Below, one piece after another: positions 28,401-38,000 of a stretch of DNA of 64,000 nt. The notes under the pieces are model-generated. The model ran no database searches and was not told the origin of the DNA. It worked only from the letters and a program-made list of their open reading frames with translations. The stretch is from positions 310,001 to 374,000 of the forward strand of contig NZ_JABAIA010000003.1 in NCBI RefSeq assembly GCF_012641275.1, read 5' to 3'. The number at the start of each line of letters is the position of its first letter. Positions within the stretch are counted from its first letter, which is position 1. Both the position numbers and the translations under genes were made by a program. This stretch comes from Chitinophaga varians. Lineage in GTDB: Bacteria > Bacteroidota > Bacteroidia > Chitinophagales > Chitinophagaceae.

Positions 28401-28998
28401 CGACCAGGTGAAAATCCGTGGCTACCGCATCGAACTGGGAGAAATTGAAAGGGTGATAGAAAAAAGCGGAATGGTAAAACAGACGGTCGTTATCACCAAA
28501 ACAGACCAGCACCAGCAATTAGGATTGGTAGGTTACGTGGTAGGGCAGGAAAACTTCGATAAAGAAGAACTGTTCGCATACCTGAAAGCCAAACTGCCGG
28601 AGTACATGGTGCCCGCGCAATGGGTGGTACTGGATGAAATGCCGCTTTCCGCGAATGGAAAAATCAACAGGAAAGCATTACCTGAATCAGATATGGGCCC
28701 CGTGTCTGCCGCCTTGTACGTGGCGCCTACGAATGCGCTGGAAGAAAAACTGGCCGCTATTTGTGCACGGCTGCTGGAGACAGAACGGGTAAGCATACAC
28801 GATAATCTCTTCGAAATCGGGATGCACTCCCTGCTGGTGATGCGCCTGGCTGCTACAGTACACGAAGATTTTGGGATGCAGGTATCCGTGCGGACTTTCT
28901 TCCAGCTGACAACGGTGGCTGCATTGGCGAAGTATATCGGCGTCAATATGCCGGTGGTGGCTGCCCCAACTGCTAAACAGAAAAAAATTATTCTATAA
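22414..28998 (+). CDS. NRPS 2: docking domain plus modules 3-4
   Basis: 2194 aa. The first 65 or so residues form a TubC-like N-terminal docking domain (FNLSEVVLILEQAQDLGISL; LKENKAQLVAYF). Then C3 (86-520; HH 215-216, HHIASDGWS), A3 (529-1030), T3 (S1082, GGHSL), C4 (1139-1575; HH 1267-1268), A4 (1582-2080) and T4 (S2139, GMHSL). Both C domains have the SFSQERLWF-type N-terminal motif of LCL domains, consistent with no epimerase upstream. Pocket residues by eye: A3 D-A-V-F-M-G-V-G-F (hydrophobic, not confidently assigned), A4 D-I-W-E-L-T-A-D-D, identical to A2. The A3/A4 pair resembles A1/A2 of synthase 1 throughout but lacks the N-methyltransferase. The gene starts 35 bases after synthase 1 and ends 24 bases before synthase 3. 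Confidence 0.95.
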   Translation: MPGFNLSEVVLILEQAQDLGISLSLDGEELVLKTNQQQQFAPAFLQTLKENKAQLVAYFKATADTAAIAPGTEKIRATERTAGERTPLSFSQERLWFIDALQGSVQYHVPAVLKLQGAVDTAALEHALRNIVCRHEILRTVINADEEGTWQQTITRDTWQLDHINGAGYTKDGTALQERVAALISRPFDLAADYMLRAHLITLTKEEYVLVLIMHHIASDGWSSSVLINELMEGYSAFAEKRDPVYTPLDIQYADYAVWQRNYLSGAVMDQKIAYWKDKLEGVTMAEMPADFERPAVAGTRGAFLVFNIDNALSASLRQLARQEGATLYMVLLAAFKVLLYRYSGQDDICVGGAAAGRMRTELEPLIGFFVNTLALRTDLSGNPSFLSLLQRVKNTLLEAFEHEDAPFEKVVEAVVKERNMNRSPLFQSIFILQNVPAIPALRIGDVVVTEEQVARNASLFDLTWIAEERPEGISIYLEYSTDLFLESTVRRMFSHYEMLLAAIAKDPAQTIGRLDMLSHSEKEALVLRCNDSFIPYPADKTITALFDEQVALAPDAIALSFEDEQLTYRQLQEQSDKLAAYLYNRGVREETMVPLCMERSVQLIVSILAILKAGGAYVPVDPAYPKERIRYMLEDTRAELILANRAQLSMLREEVPGTTLICVDEVLELLVATPPPTVSTTPESLAYIIYTSGSTGQPKGVMVTHRNVTSLAMGGDYVELGAADVILSTGSPSFDATTVEYWGMLLNGGHLVLCPEKKMLDNQLLQQEIRQRGVTKMFFTTSWFNQLVDDQISVFKGLKALMTGGEKISEEHIRKFKSAYPEIQVLNVYGPTENTGFSLRWYINSITPGINIPIGYPLGNRTAYILSREGQLQPVGVTGELYVGGAGVSRGYLNKPALTAEKFVADIFSNIPGAKLYRTGDLARWQEDGAIVYQGRIDDQVKIHGHRIEPGEIESVLLQYAGVKQAVVLMQVNATGDKYLSGYIVPQGDFDKVALTEYLKGRLPAYMIPARLVPLEKIPLTSNGKADKKALRALEGDDPETAAYIAPANETEQQLAAIWERFLQKNDISTHANFFELGGHSLLASRVVTAIRNTLSVELSITRFFQYPTIAAMAAHLAGKDKESGWPAIVAGKRPERAPLAFSQERLWFIDQMNGTVAYHVPLVVRLKGTLNEAALSHALYTVVDRHEALRTIIRQEHGVPYQQVISADGWQLSVVAGEMYDSPELLQDRLIDMVNAPFDLAKDYMLRAGLVRLSADEHILLITLHHISSDGWSVTILVNDIAELYNAYIENRAAVLTPLPIQFADYAVWQRSIADSEQLRKQLAYWEQQLEGVEVLQLPADFSRPAIQSTRGASKRFTLEPAFAAQLRQFSRQQDVTLFMTLLAAFKVLLYRYSGQDDICVGTSIAGRTQEEVAGVIGFFVNTLALRSDLSQHPSFLTLLQQVKQTTLAAYDHQDIPFEKVVEAVNTDRDLSRTPLFQVLFELQNTPAVEQVQLGDMSVVREDLKYNTAQFDLVVSMEDGADGLTGYVEYCTDVFREATVSQLMTHFMQLLEAVITSPDTRINTLPLLTEEEQRQQLVTFNNTTVDFPHNSTLIDLLSGQAKHTPAAPALVMKDRMLTYASLEERSNQLAHYLREAGVDNTSLVPVCLDRSPEMVIAILGIMKAGGAYLPIDPAYPEDRVAYMLNDSKAQVVISSSADKHKPAQTGLVRIISLDEERVAIDSCPVTALPALPTPSQLAYVIYTSGSTGLPKGAMIEHAGMLNHLYAKVNDLRMNAASVVAFTAAFTFDISVWQMFSALLCGGYTIIYDTDTILQPTALMQAVEKDKVTILEVVPSYLSAILATVKGVSLQYLQYLLVTGETLPRQLLAEWFQHKNYHTIPVVNAYGPTEASDDITHHFMYETPEHANVPLGKPIQNLHIYVLDASRQLCPIGVAGEICVSGIGVGRGYLNRPELTAEKFVKDPFRGNGDIPMYRTGDLGKWLPDGTLVHLGRIDDQVKIRGYRIELGEIERVIEKSGMVKQTVVITKTDQHQQLGLVGYVVGQENFDKEELFAYLKAKLPEYMVPAQWVVLDEMPLSANGKINRKALPESDMGPVSAALYVAPTNALEEKLAAICARLLETERVSIHDNLFEIGMHSLLVMRLAATVHEDFGMQVSVRTFFQLTTVAALAKYIGVNMPVVAAPTAKQKKIIL

Positions 28999-29022
28999 TC
29001 CTATTTTTTTAAACCATTCACG

Positions 29023-32000
29023 ATGTTTGATTTTAATCTCAACGAAATAATTGATCTGTTGAACGAGGCCCACGGTAGCGGAATCAGGGTATCCTGTGAA
29101 GATGATAATTTATTGGTGGAAGCCGACGAAGATAAAGAGATTGATGCTGGTTTTCTCAATAGATTAAGGGACAACAAACAATCACTGATAGCATATTTTA
29201 AGAAACATAAATCCGGTGTGCAGGAGAAACATTTCTCCGGTAGCATCAGGGAAGCCCGTGCCAACGACAGCGGGCCTGTGCCTTTGTCGTTTAGCCAGGA
29301 CCGTTTGTGGTTCATTCACCAGCTGGAAGGCAGCGTGCAATACCATATCCCTGCTGCATTGCGGCTGAAGGGAAAACTGGACGTCGCTGCGCTGAACTAT
29401 GCGCTGCGTACAGTGGTGAACCGTCATGAAGTGCTGCGTACTGTTATCCAGCTGGAAGATGGTCATGCCTGGCAGCGTGTACTGGAAAAAGACAAGTGGG
29501 AGCTGGATATCATCGATGGCACCTCCGGGTATGAAGATGCGGCAGTTTTACAGGCGTACATCGATGAGCTGGTGCAGATACCATTTGACCTGTTCCACGA
29601 TCATATGTTGCGCGCCCACCTGATACAGCTGGCGAAAGATGAATACCTGCTGGTGCTGGTGATGCACCACATTGCTTCCGATGGCTGGTCTACCGCCGTT
29701 CTTGTCAATGAACTAAATGAGGCATACACTGCCGCCGCCACCGGCCGCGAACCGGTATTGGAGCCGCTCGACATCCAGTTTGCCGACTACGCCGTATGGC
29801 AGCGTAAATACCTGGCCGGCAATATGCTGGACAAACAGCTGTCCTACTGGAAAAAGCAACTGGATGGCGCTTCTTTATTGAACCTGCCAACTGACTATGA
29901 ACGCCCGGCGATAAAGAGCACCCGCGGCGCGCTGGTCACTTTCCATATTCCTCAGCAGCTCACCGCGGCGCTGGAGAAATTATCACAGGAACACGGCGCT
30001 ACCTTGTACATGACGTTGCTGGCGGCTTTTAAAGTGTTGTTGTACCGTTACAGCGGTCAGGAAGACATCAGCATCGGCGGCGTAGTGGCCGGCAGGATGC
30101 GGACAGAAATGGAACGCCTGATCGGCTTCTTCGTAAATACACTGGTGCTGCGCACTGACCTGGGCGGTAACCCGGACTTTGCCTCTTTACTGCAACAGGT
30201 GAAAAATACGTTGCTGGATGCCTATGAGCACCAGGAAGTACCGTTTGAGAAAGTAGTGGAAGCAGTGATGGGAGAGCGGGACATCAGTAAGAACCCCTTG
30301 TTCCAGGTGGTTTTTGTATTACAGAACGTGCCGCCTACCAAAGAACTGAAAATGGGCGAGGTGACTATGCAGGATGAAAAGATCATGCGTACCACCAGCC
30401 TGTTCGATCTTTCCTGGTCCATGGAACAAGGCCCCGATGGCATAGAAGTGGAAGTGGAATATTACACGGATATCTTCAGTGAAGCCACTATTCAGCGTAT
30501 GGTAGCGCATTTCCAGGTACTGCTGCAATCGGCAGTAGATAACCCGGCGCAGCCCATCGGTATGCTGAACATGCTCAGTGAAGCGGAAGTGAATCAATTA
30601 CTGGTGTCATTTAACGATACCGCTACGCTCTATCCGTCCGCCGAAAGCGTGGTGTCTATTTTCGAAGGACAGGTGGCTGCTTCTCCGGACACGCCGGCCG
30701 TTACTTTCGGCAAACGCACGCTGACTTACAAAGAGCTGGACGAGCAGGCCAACCAGGTAGCAAATTACCTGGCGGAACAAGGTATTCAGCCTGGTAATAC
30801 CATCGCTTTACTGTCAAGACGCGGTATAGAGATGATCGTCGGTATCTGGGGCATCCTTAAAAGCGGCAATGCCTATGCGCCTTTCCATACCGGTTACCCG
30901 GCAGACCGTCTCTATGGCATGATGGAAGATGCCGGTATCGCCACATTGTTATATACCAGCAGGGAGCTATTCAACGCTTCAGGTATGGCGGCATTCACAG
31001 CCGGACTGGATATTACTGCGGCGCGCAACAGCGCGGTAACGCCGCCGGGTATACGCACTGCCGGCGATGCCTGCGTGAACGTGATGTATACCTCCGGCAC
31101 TACCGGCCGTCCCAAAGGGATCGCCATCACCAATAAAAACCTGATCAACCTGGCTTTCGACCGGGGGGCTACATCAGTACAGCCTGGCGACAGGCTGCTA
31201 CAATGCTCCAACTACGCGTTCGACGGCTCTACTTTCGATATTTACAGCACGCTGCTCAACGGCGCCTGCTTATGCATGGTGGAAGATGATGCCGCGATAG
31301 ATGTATTCGAACTGTCCAGGATCATTGCTGCGGAGAAAATCACGATCGCGCTTTTCCCGACGGCCCTGTTCCACAACTTTGTCGATAACCAGGTGCTGGG
31401 CCTGAAACCCATGCGTAAAATTCTGTTTGGCGGTGAAAAGGCCTCGCTGCCGCATCTGGAGAAAGCGTTGGCCGTACTTGGAAAAGACAAGCTGGTGAAC
31501 ATGTACGGCCCTACGGAAGTAACAGTGGCCGCTACCTGCTACGAAGTGAATGATGTAACCGGAAAGATATCCGTTCCCATCGGTACACCAATGGCCAATA
31601 CCCGTATCCGCATCCTGGATGAAAATAAACAGCTGGTGCCGGTAGGCGTTAGCGGTGAAATTTATGTAGGAGGTGACGGCGTTTCATTAGGCTATGTCAA
31701 TAACGAAGAATTAACAGCAGAAAAATATGTAACGCTGGAGAATGCGCCCGGCCGCTGGTACCGCACCGGCGATAAAGCCTGTTGGTTGCCGGATGGCACC
31801 ATTGCCTACGCAGGCAGAATTGATGACCAGGTGAAAATCCGCGGTTACCGTATCGAACCAGGTGAAATAGAACGTGTATTAAACAACCTGCCGGAAATAG
31901 GCGACAGCTGTGTAGTGGTAAAACAACAGCATAGCGGCGAAAAACGGCTGGTCAGCTATTATGTGCCGGAACAGGAAACGCTGCAACAAAAGGAATATGA

Positions 32001-35000
32001 GCTATCGCAGTTGCAGATCGCCAGCTGGCGCGCTTTGTACGATACTGCCTACAGTAAAACAGACGAGATAGAAGACCTGGATGAAGAGTTCAATATCACC
32101 GGTTGGAATGACAGCTTCACCAGCGGGCCTATCCCTGCGGAAAACATGCAGCAGTGGGTGGATGATATCACTAACCTGATCATCGGGCTGAAACCTAAAC
32201 GGGTACTGGAAATAGGATCGGGTACGGGGTTGATCTTCTATCCGATCGCCGATCATATCGAGCGGTATATTGGTACCGACTTTTCCCGTGTGTCGGTAGA
32301 ACAGATACTACGCCGCATTGCCAAAGGTGAGCGCCGTTATCCGGATACGGAGATGAAGCTGTGTGCTGCTCACGAAATCATCCTGGATGAAAAAGAAGAA
32401 ATCGACCTGGTGATCTTAAACTCAATTGTGCAGTACTTCCCGGGAGCCGCTTATATGACGGATGTGCTGGCGAAGGCCATCACGCTGTTAAAAGGCAAAG
32501 GCCGCATTGTAGTGGGCGACGTGCGTGACCTGCGTTTGCTGCCTTCTTTCAAACGCCGGCTGCAACTGGATAAATTACATGATAAAACCAGTGTCCGCGA
32601 GTTTGAATGGAGCGTGGACCAGGAGGTGTTAAAAGAAGAAGAGCTGTGTTTTTCTCCTGCCTATTTCTATCATTTGCAAACCCGTTTCCCGGAAATCACC
32701 CATGTGGAAATTGTTTGGAAACAGGGTGACTATATCAATGAGTTGAGCCTTTACCGTTATACGGTGATCATGCACGTAGGCGTTGAAAAGCCCGTGCTGC
32801 AGCCTGATTGGCAGCCGTGGGACGCTATTGCGGACAAAAGCACCATTATTGACCAGTTAACGAACCGTATCCCGGTGATAGCATTGCAGGACGTGCCCGG
32901 GCACCGTGTATGGAGAGAGCGGATGTTGGAGCATGCGTTGAAAAACAACCTGTGCAACAACGTGGGCGACCTGTCTGATTACATCAGCGCGCCGGACGCG
33001 GTAACACACACCGTCAATGAAATATTGAATGAAGCTGCCGCCGCCGGTTATAGCTACCGCTTTTTGCTGGACGAAGATCCGCTGAAGGTCAACCTCCTCA
33101 TAGAGCGCGATCCGTTTGACGGATTTGTGGAACAATCCTACAGCAACAGCATCAGCTTTACGGACACAGTGAAAACAAACGTTCCGCTGTTCACCGATAT
33201 CTGCGAGTCCTTGCAGAAAAATATCAAACAGCAATTGCTGGACCGTTTGCCCGATTATATGGTGCCAGCCGATTTCGTGGCCTTGCAAAAATTGCCATTG
33301 ACCGGCAACGGCAAGGTAGACCGTAAATTCCTGGCGGCATGGGAAGATATACAACGTAAACGCCTGATCAACTATGTGGCTCCCACCAATGACACAGAAG
33401 CTCGGCTGGCCGATATCTGGCAGCATCTGTTGGGAGTGGACCGCGTAGGCATTGAAGATAATTTCTTTGAGTTGGGAGGCCACTCCCTGCTGGCTACCCG
33501 TGTAGTGGCCGCTGTGCGCAAAGACATGGACGTGGAGCTGACGGTGAAAGACTTCTTCATCTATCCCACCATTGCTTTGCTGGCGGTATATCTGCAACAG
33601 CAGGAGAAAGGTTCGCACCTGCCGCCGCTGGTGGCAGGACCAAGGCCTGCCAATATTCCGCTTTCGTTTAGCCAGGAACGTTTGTGGTTCATTGATCAGC
33701 TGCAGGGCACCGTGCCTTACCATATGCCGGTAATATTGCGGCTGCACGGCAACCTGGACGTACAGGGACTGGAGTTTGCCCTTCGCAATATTGTGAACGG
33801 ACATGAAGTATTACGTACAGTGATTGCGCCGAAAGACGGTGTGGCCTGGCAGCATGTTATGGACAAAGACCAGTGGCAACTGGCGCTGGTACCGTCAACA
33901 CCTGAGTTGTCAAACGAAGCTGCCCTGAAGCAGCTATTGAGCAGCCTGGCAGACGCGCCGTTTGACCTGTGCCGCGATCATATGCTGAGAGCGCACCTGC
34001 TATCACTGGCGGCAGATGAACATTTACTGCTGATCACTATCCACCACATCGCCTGTGATGGGTGGTCTATATCCATATTGGTGAAGGAACTGGTGGAGCT
34101 GTACCGTGCCTATGCCGAGAAACGTGCGCCCATACTGGAGAAACCGGAAATTCAATACGCCGACTATGCTCTCTGGCAGCGTAATAGTTTTGATGGGGCC
34201 GTGCTGGCAGAGAAAATGGCATACTGGAACCGTCAGTTGAGCAATGTGCCGCCGTTAGACCTGCCTGCGGACTACACCCGTCCAGCGGTACAACAGTTCA
34301 ATGGCGCTATCAGCTGGTTCCAGCTTGACCAGGACCTGACCGGCAAATTGCAGCAGTTGTCGAAGGAGCAGGGCGTAACGCTGTTCATGACCCTGTTGAC
34401 AGCTTACAATGTATTGCTGCAACGTTATAGTGGCCAGGACGATATTTGCGTGGGCTCGCCTGTATCCGGCAGAACGCAGCAGGAAACAGAAGGCCTGATA
34501 GGCTTCTTCCTGAACACCGTTGCATTAAGGACAGACCTCAGTGATAATCCTTCTTTTATTTCCCTGTTGCAGCAGGTGAAAGGTACAACGCTGGACGCTT
34601 ATGAGCACCAGCAGGTGCCTTTCGAAAAGATAGTGGAACAGGTGGTGAAAGACCGGGATATGAGCCGCAGCCCTTTATACCAGACCATGTTCATTTTGCA
34701 GAACACGCCGCCGGTACCGGAATTGTTACTGGGCGATCTGCACCTGGCGTACGAGGAAGTGCCGCATAAAACCACTTTATGCGATATCACCGTTTCTCTG
34801 GAAGAGCAGGGAGATGTTATCCGTGGTTACGCAGAGTACTGCACCGATTTGTTTAGTGCCGACAGGATGAAACAAATGATGAAGCATTTCGAACAGCTGC
34901 TGCGTGCTATCGTGATGGCGCCGGCCACAGCGATCAACGCGCTGCGTATCACCTCTGCGGCAGAGGAAGAGCAGTTGCAGCTGGCGTTTAATAACAACAC

Positions 35001-38000
35001 AGCGGATTATCCAAAAGATAGGACCATCATAGACCTGTTCCGGCAGCAGGTACGGCAGACGCCTGATGCCGTGGCAGTAGTAGCGGATACAGTGCAGTTG
35101 ACCTACCGTGAACTGGATGAAAAAACCAACCAGCTGGGCCACTATTTGAGGAAGCAGGGCATAAAAGAAGACACATTGGTGCCCGTATGCCTGGACCGTG
35201 GCGAGGCAATGATCATCGCCATACTGGGCATTCAGAAGGCAGGCGGCGCCTATGTGCCCATAGATCCGGAGTATCCGGAAGAAAGAATCCGTTTTATGCT
35301 GGAGGATATTCAGTCGGATATCCTGTTGACCGATGCTGTCAGCGCCGATAGACTGGCAACTATTGCGGATGCGGTTAAGCTGGTGACGCCTGATACCATT
35401 TCACAGGAACCGGTCACGCCCGTTGAAACGGCTCTGGCGCCGCATCACCTGGCTTACATGATTTATACCTCCGGATCTACCGGTCAGCCTAAAGGCGTGA
35501 TGAACGAACATGGTGGTATCGTGAACCGTTTGCTGTGGACACAAGACTATTTTAAATTGAATGAAAGTGATGCCGTTCTGCAGAAAACGACTTTCTGTTT
35601 CGACGTATCTGTCTGGGAACTGTTTTGGCCGTTGATAGCTGGCGCTAAATTAGTGTTTGCCAAACCGGGCGGGCATAAGGAAGCCGGGTATCTGCGGGAA
35701 GTGATCGCAGCGCAAAATATCACCACTATCCATTTTGTGCCATCTATGCTGGACGCATTTTTGGACGATATGCCGGCCGATACCTGTGTGTCACTGCGCA
35801 GGGTGCTCTGTAGCGGTGAGGCACTGAAGCCGCAGCAGGTGGTGCGTTTCTATGAGAAATCACGAACGGCGGCATTATATAACCTATACGGCCCTACGGA
35901 GGCGGCTATCGATGTTACCTGCTGGCATGCACCGAGGGAATTACAGGCAAACGGGCTGGTGCCTATTGGGGCGCCGGTGGCCAATACGCCGCTCTATATC
36001 CTTGACAGGGCAGGCAACCTGACACCGGTAGGCATACCGGGAGAACTGCATATCGGCGGCATACAGGTGGCCCGCGGCTATCTGAACCGGCCTGAACTGA
36101 CAGCCGAACGATTTATCCATCATCCTTTGTTGTCATCAGCCGCAGGAAGGTTATACCGCACCGGCGATATCTGCAGATGGTTGCCGGACGGAACGCTTGA
36201 ATACCTTGGCCGTATTGATGACCAGGTGAAGGTCCGCGGCTTCCGTATAGAGCTGGGAGAAATCGAAAATGTGCTGACACAATGCCCACTGGTAAAAGAA
36301 GCCGTGGTGTTGACGAAGACCGGGCCTGACGGCAATAAATCGCTCATCGGTTACGTAGTGCCGGATGGAGACTTTAAGCGGGAGGAGATCATCGCATATC
36401 TCCGCGGCCGTTTACCGGAATACATGATACCTTCTTTCTTCACAGCCATAGCGAAGGTACCGTTAACGCCCAATGGAAAAGCCGACCGCAAAGCGTTGCT
36501 GGCATTGCCTACGGACCTGCTGCCACAGCAGGCCTATGTAGCGCCGCGCAACGAAATGGAACAGGTGCTGGCCGATATCTGGCAGGAATTACTGTTGCTG
36601 CCGCGTGTAGGCGTCTACGATAATTTCTTTGAACTGGGAGGGCACTCCCTGTTGTCTATGCGTATGGTAGCTGCCCTACGCAATAAAACAGGTATAGAAA
36701 CAACGGTCAGGGCTATCTTTATGTACCCCGTGATAGACCAGCTGGCGGCCTTCTTGCAGCAGGAAGCCGGACAAACGTCCCTGCCTGCCGTTAAGGCTGT
36801 AAAACGTCCTGCCCGTATTCCGCTTTCCTTCGCACAGGAACGCCTCTGGTTTATTGACCAGCTGGAAGGCAGCGTACAATATCACGTACCTGCGGTGTTG
36901 CGCCTGCGTGGCTCGCTGGATACTGAAGCGCTGTCAACTGCCCTGCGCAGTGTAGTGAATCGCCATGAGGTGTTAAGGACCGTGATCCGGCAGAATGACG
37001 GCCGCGGATATCAGCACATAATGGAACAGGACAACTGGACATTAAACATCACAGATCAACCGGCATATAAAAACAATCCGGCTGCGCTGGAAGCCTTTAT
37101 CAAAAAGGTGACAGACGCGCCGTTTGATTTGTCTGCGGACCATATGCTGCGGGCAGACCTGGTGGTACAGGCGCCTGATGAACATATCCTCATCATCACC
37201 ACGCACCACATTGCCTCTGATGCCTGGTCCACCGGCGTCCTGGTGAAAGAGCTGGTAGCGTTTTATATGGCGGCGTCCACCGGTGCGCAGGTGCAGCTGA
37301 ACAATATGGACATTCAGTATGCAGACTACGCTATCTGGCAGCGGACTTACATCACCGGTGATATGCTGGACAAACAGCTGGCTTACTGGAAAGAAAACCT
37401 GGCTGGCATCACTCCGTTGAACCTGCCGCTGGACTATCCAAGACCGCCGGTGAGAAGCACCAGGGGAGGTGCTGTCAGTTTCCAACTGCCCGCTGAACTG
37501 ACGGCGCAGTTACATCAGTTCAGTCGCCAGGAAGGCGTGAGCCTGTTCATGACATTGTTCTCTGCGTTTAATGTGATGTTATACCGTTACAGCGGCCAGG
37601 AAGATATCTGTGTGGGCAGCCCTGTTGCCGGCAGAACACAACAGGAAATAGAAGGGCTGATCGGGTTCTTCGTTAATATGCTGGCGCTGCGGGTAGACCT
37701 GAGCAACCACCCGTCCTTCCGCGCACTGTTGCAACAGGTAAAACAAACAACACTGAATGCCTTTGAACACCAGGAAGTGCCGTTTGAAAAGATCGTGGAC
37801 CAGGTGGTGGTAGACAACGACAGGAGCCACCGGCCGGTATTCCAGGTGGTATTCGGTTTGCAGAACAACGTGAACCAGCCGGACCTCCGGTTTGGCGATA
37901 TTGTTTTGTCAGAAGAAACGGTGGCACACACCTCTGCCAAGTTTGACCTGGTCTTCAGCATGGACGAAGATGAGGATGGATTGAACGGAACAGTAGTGTA

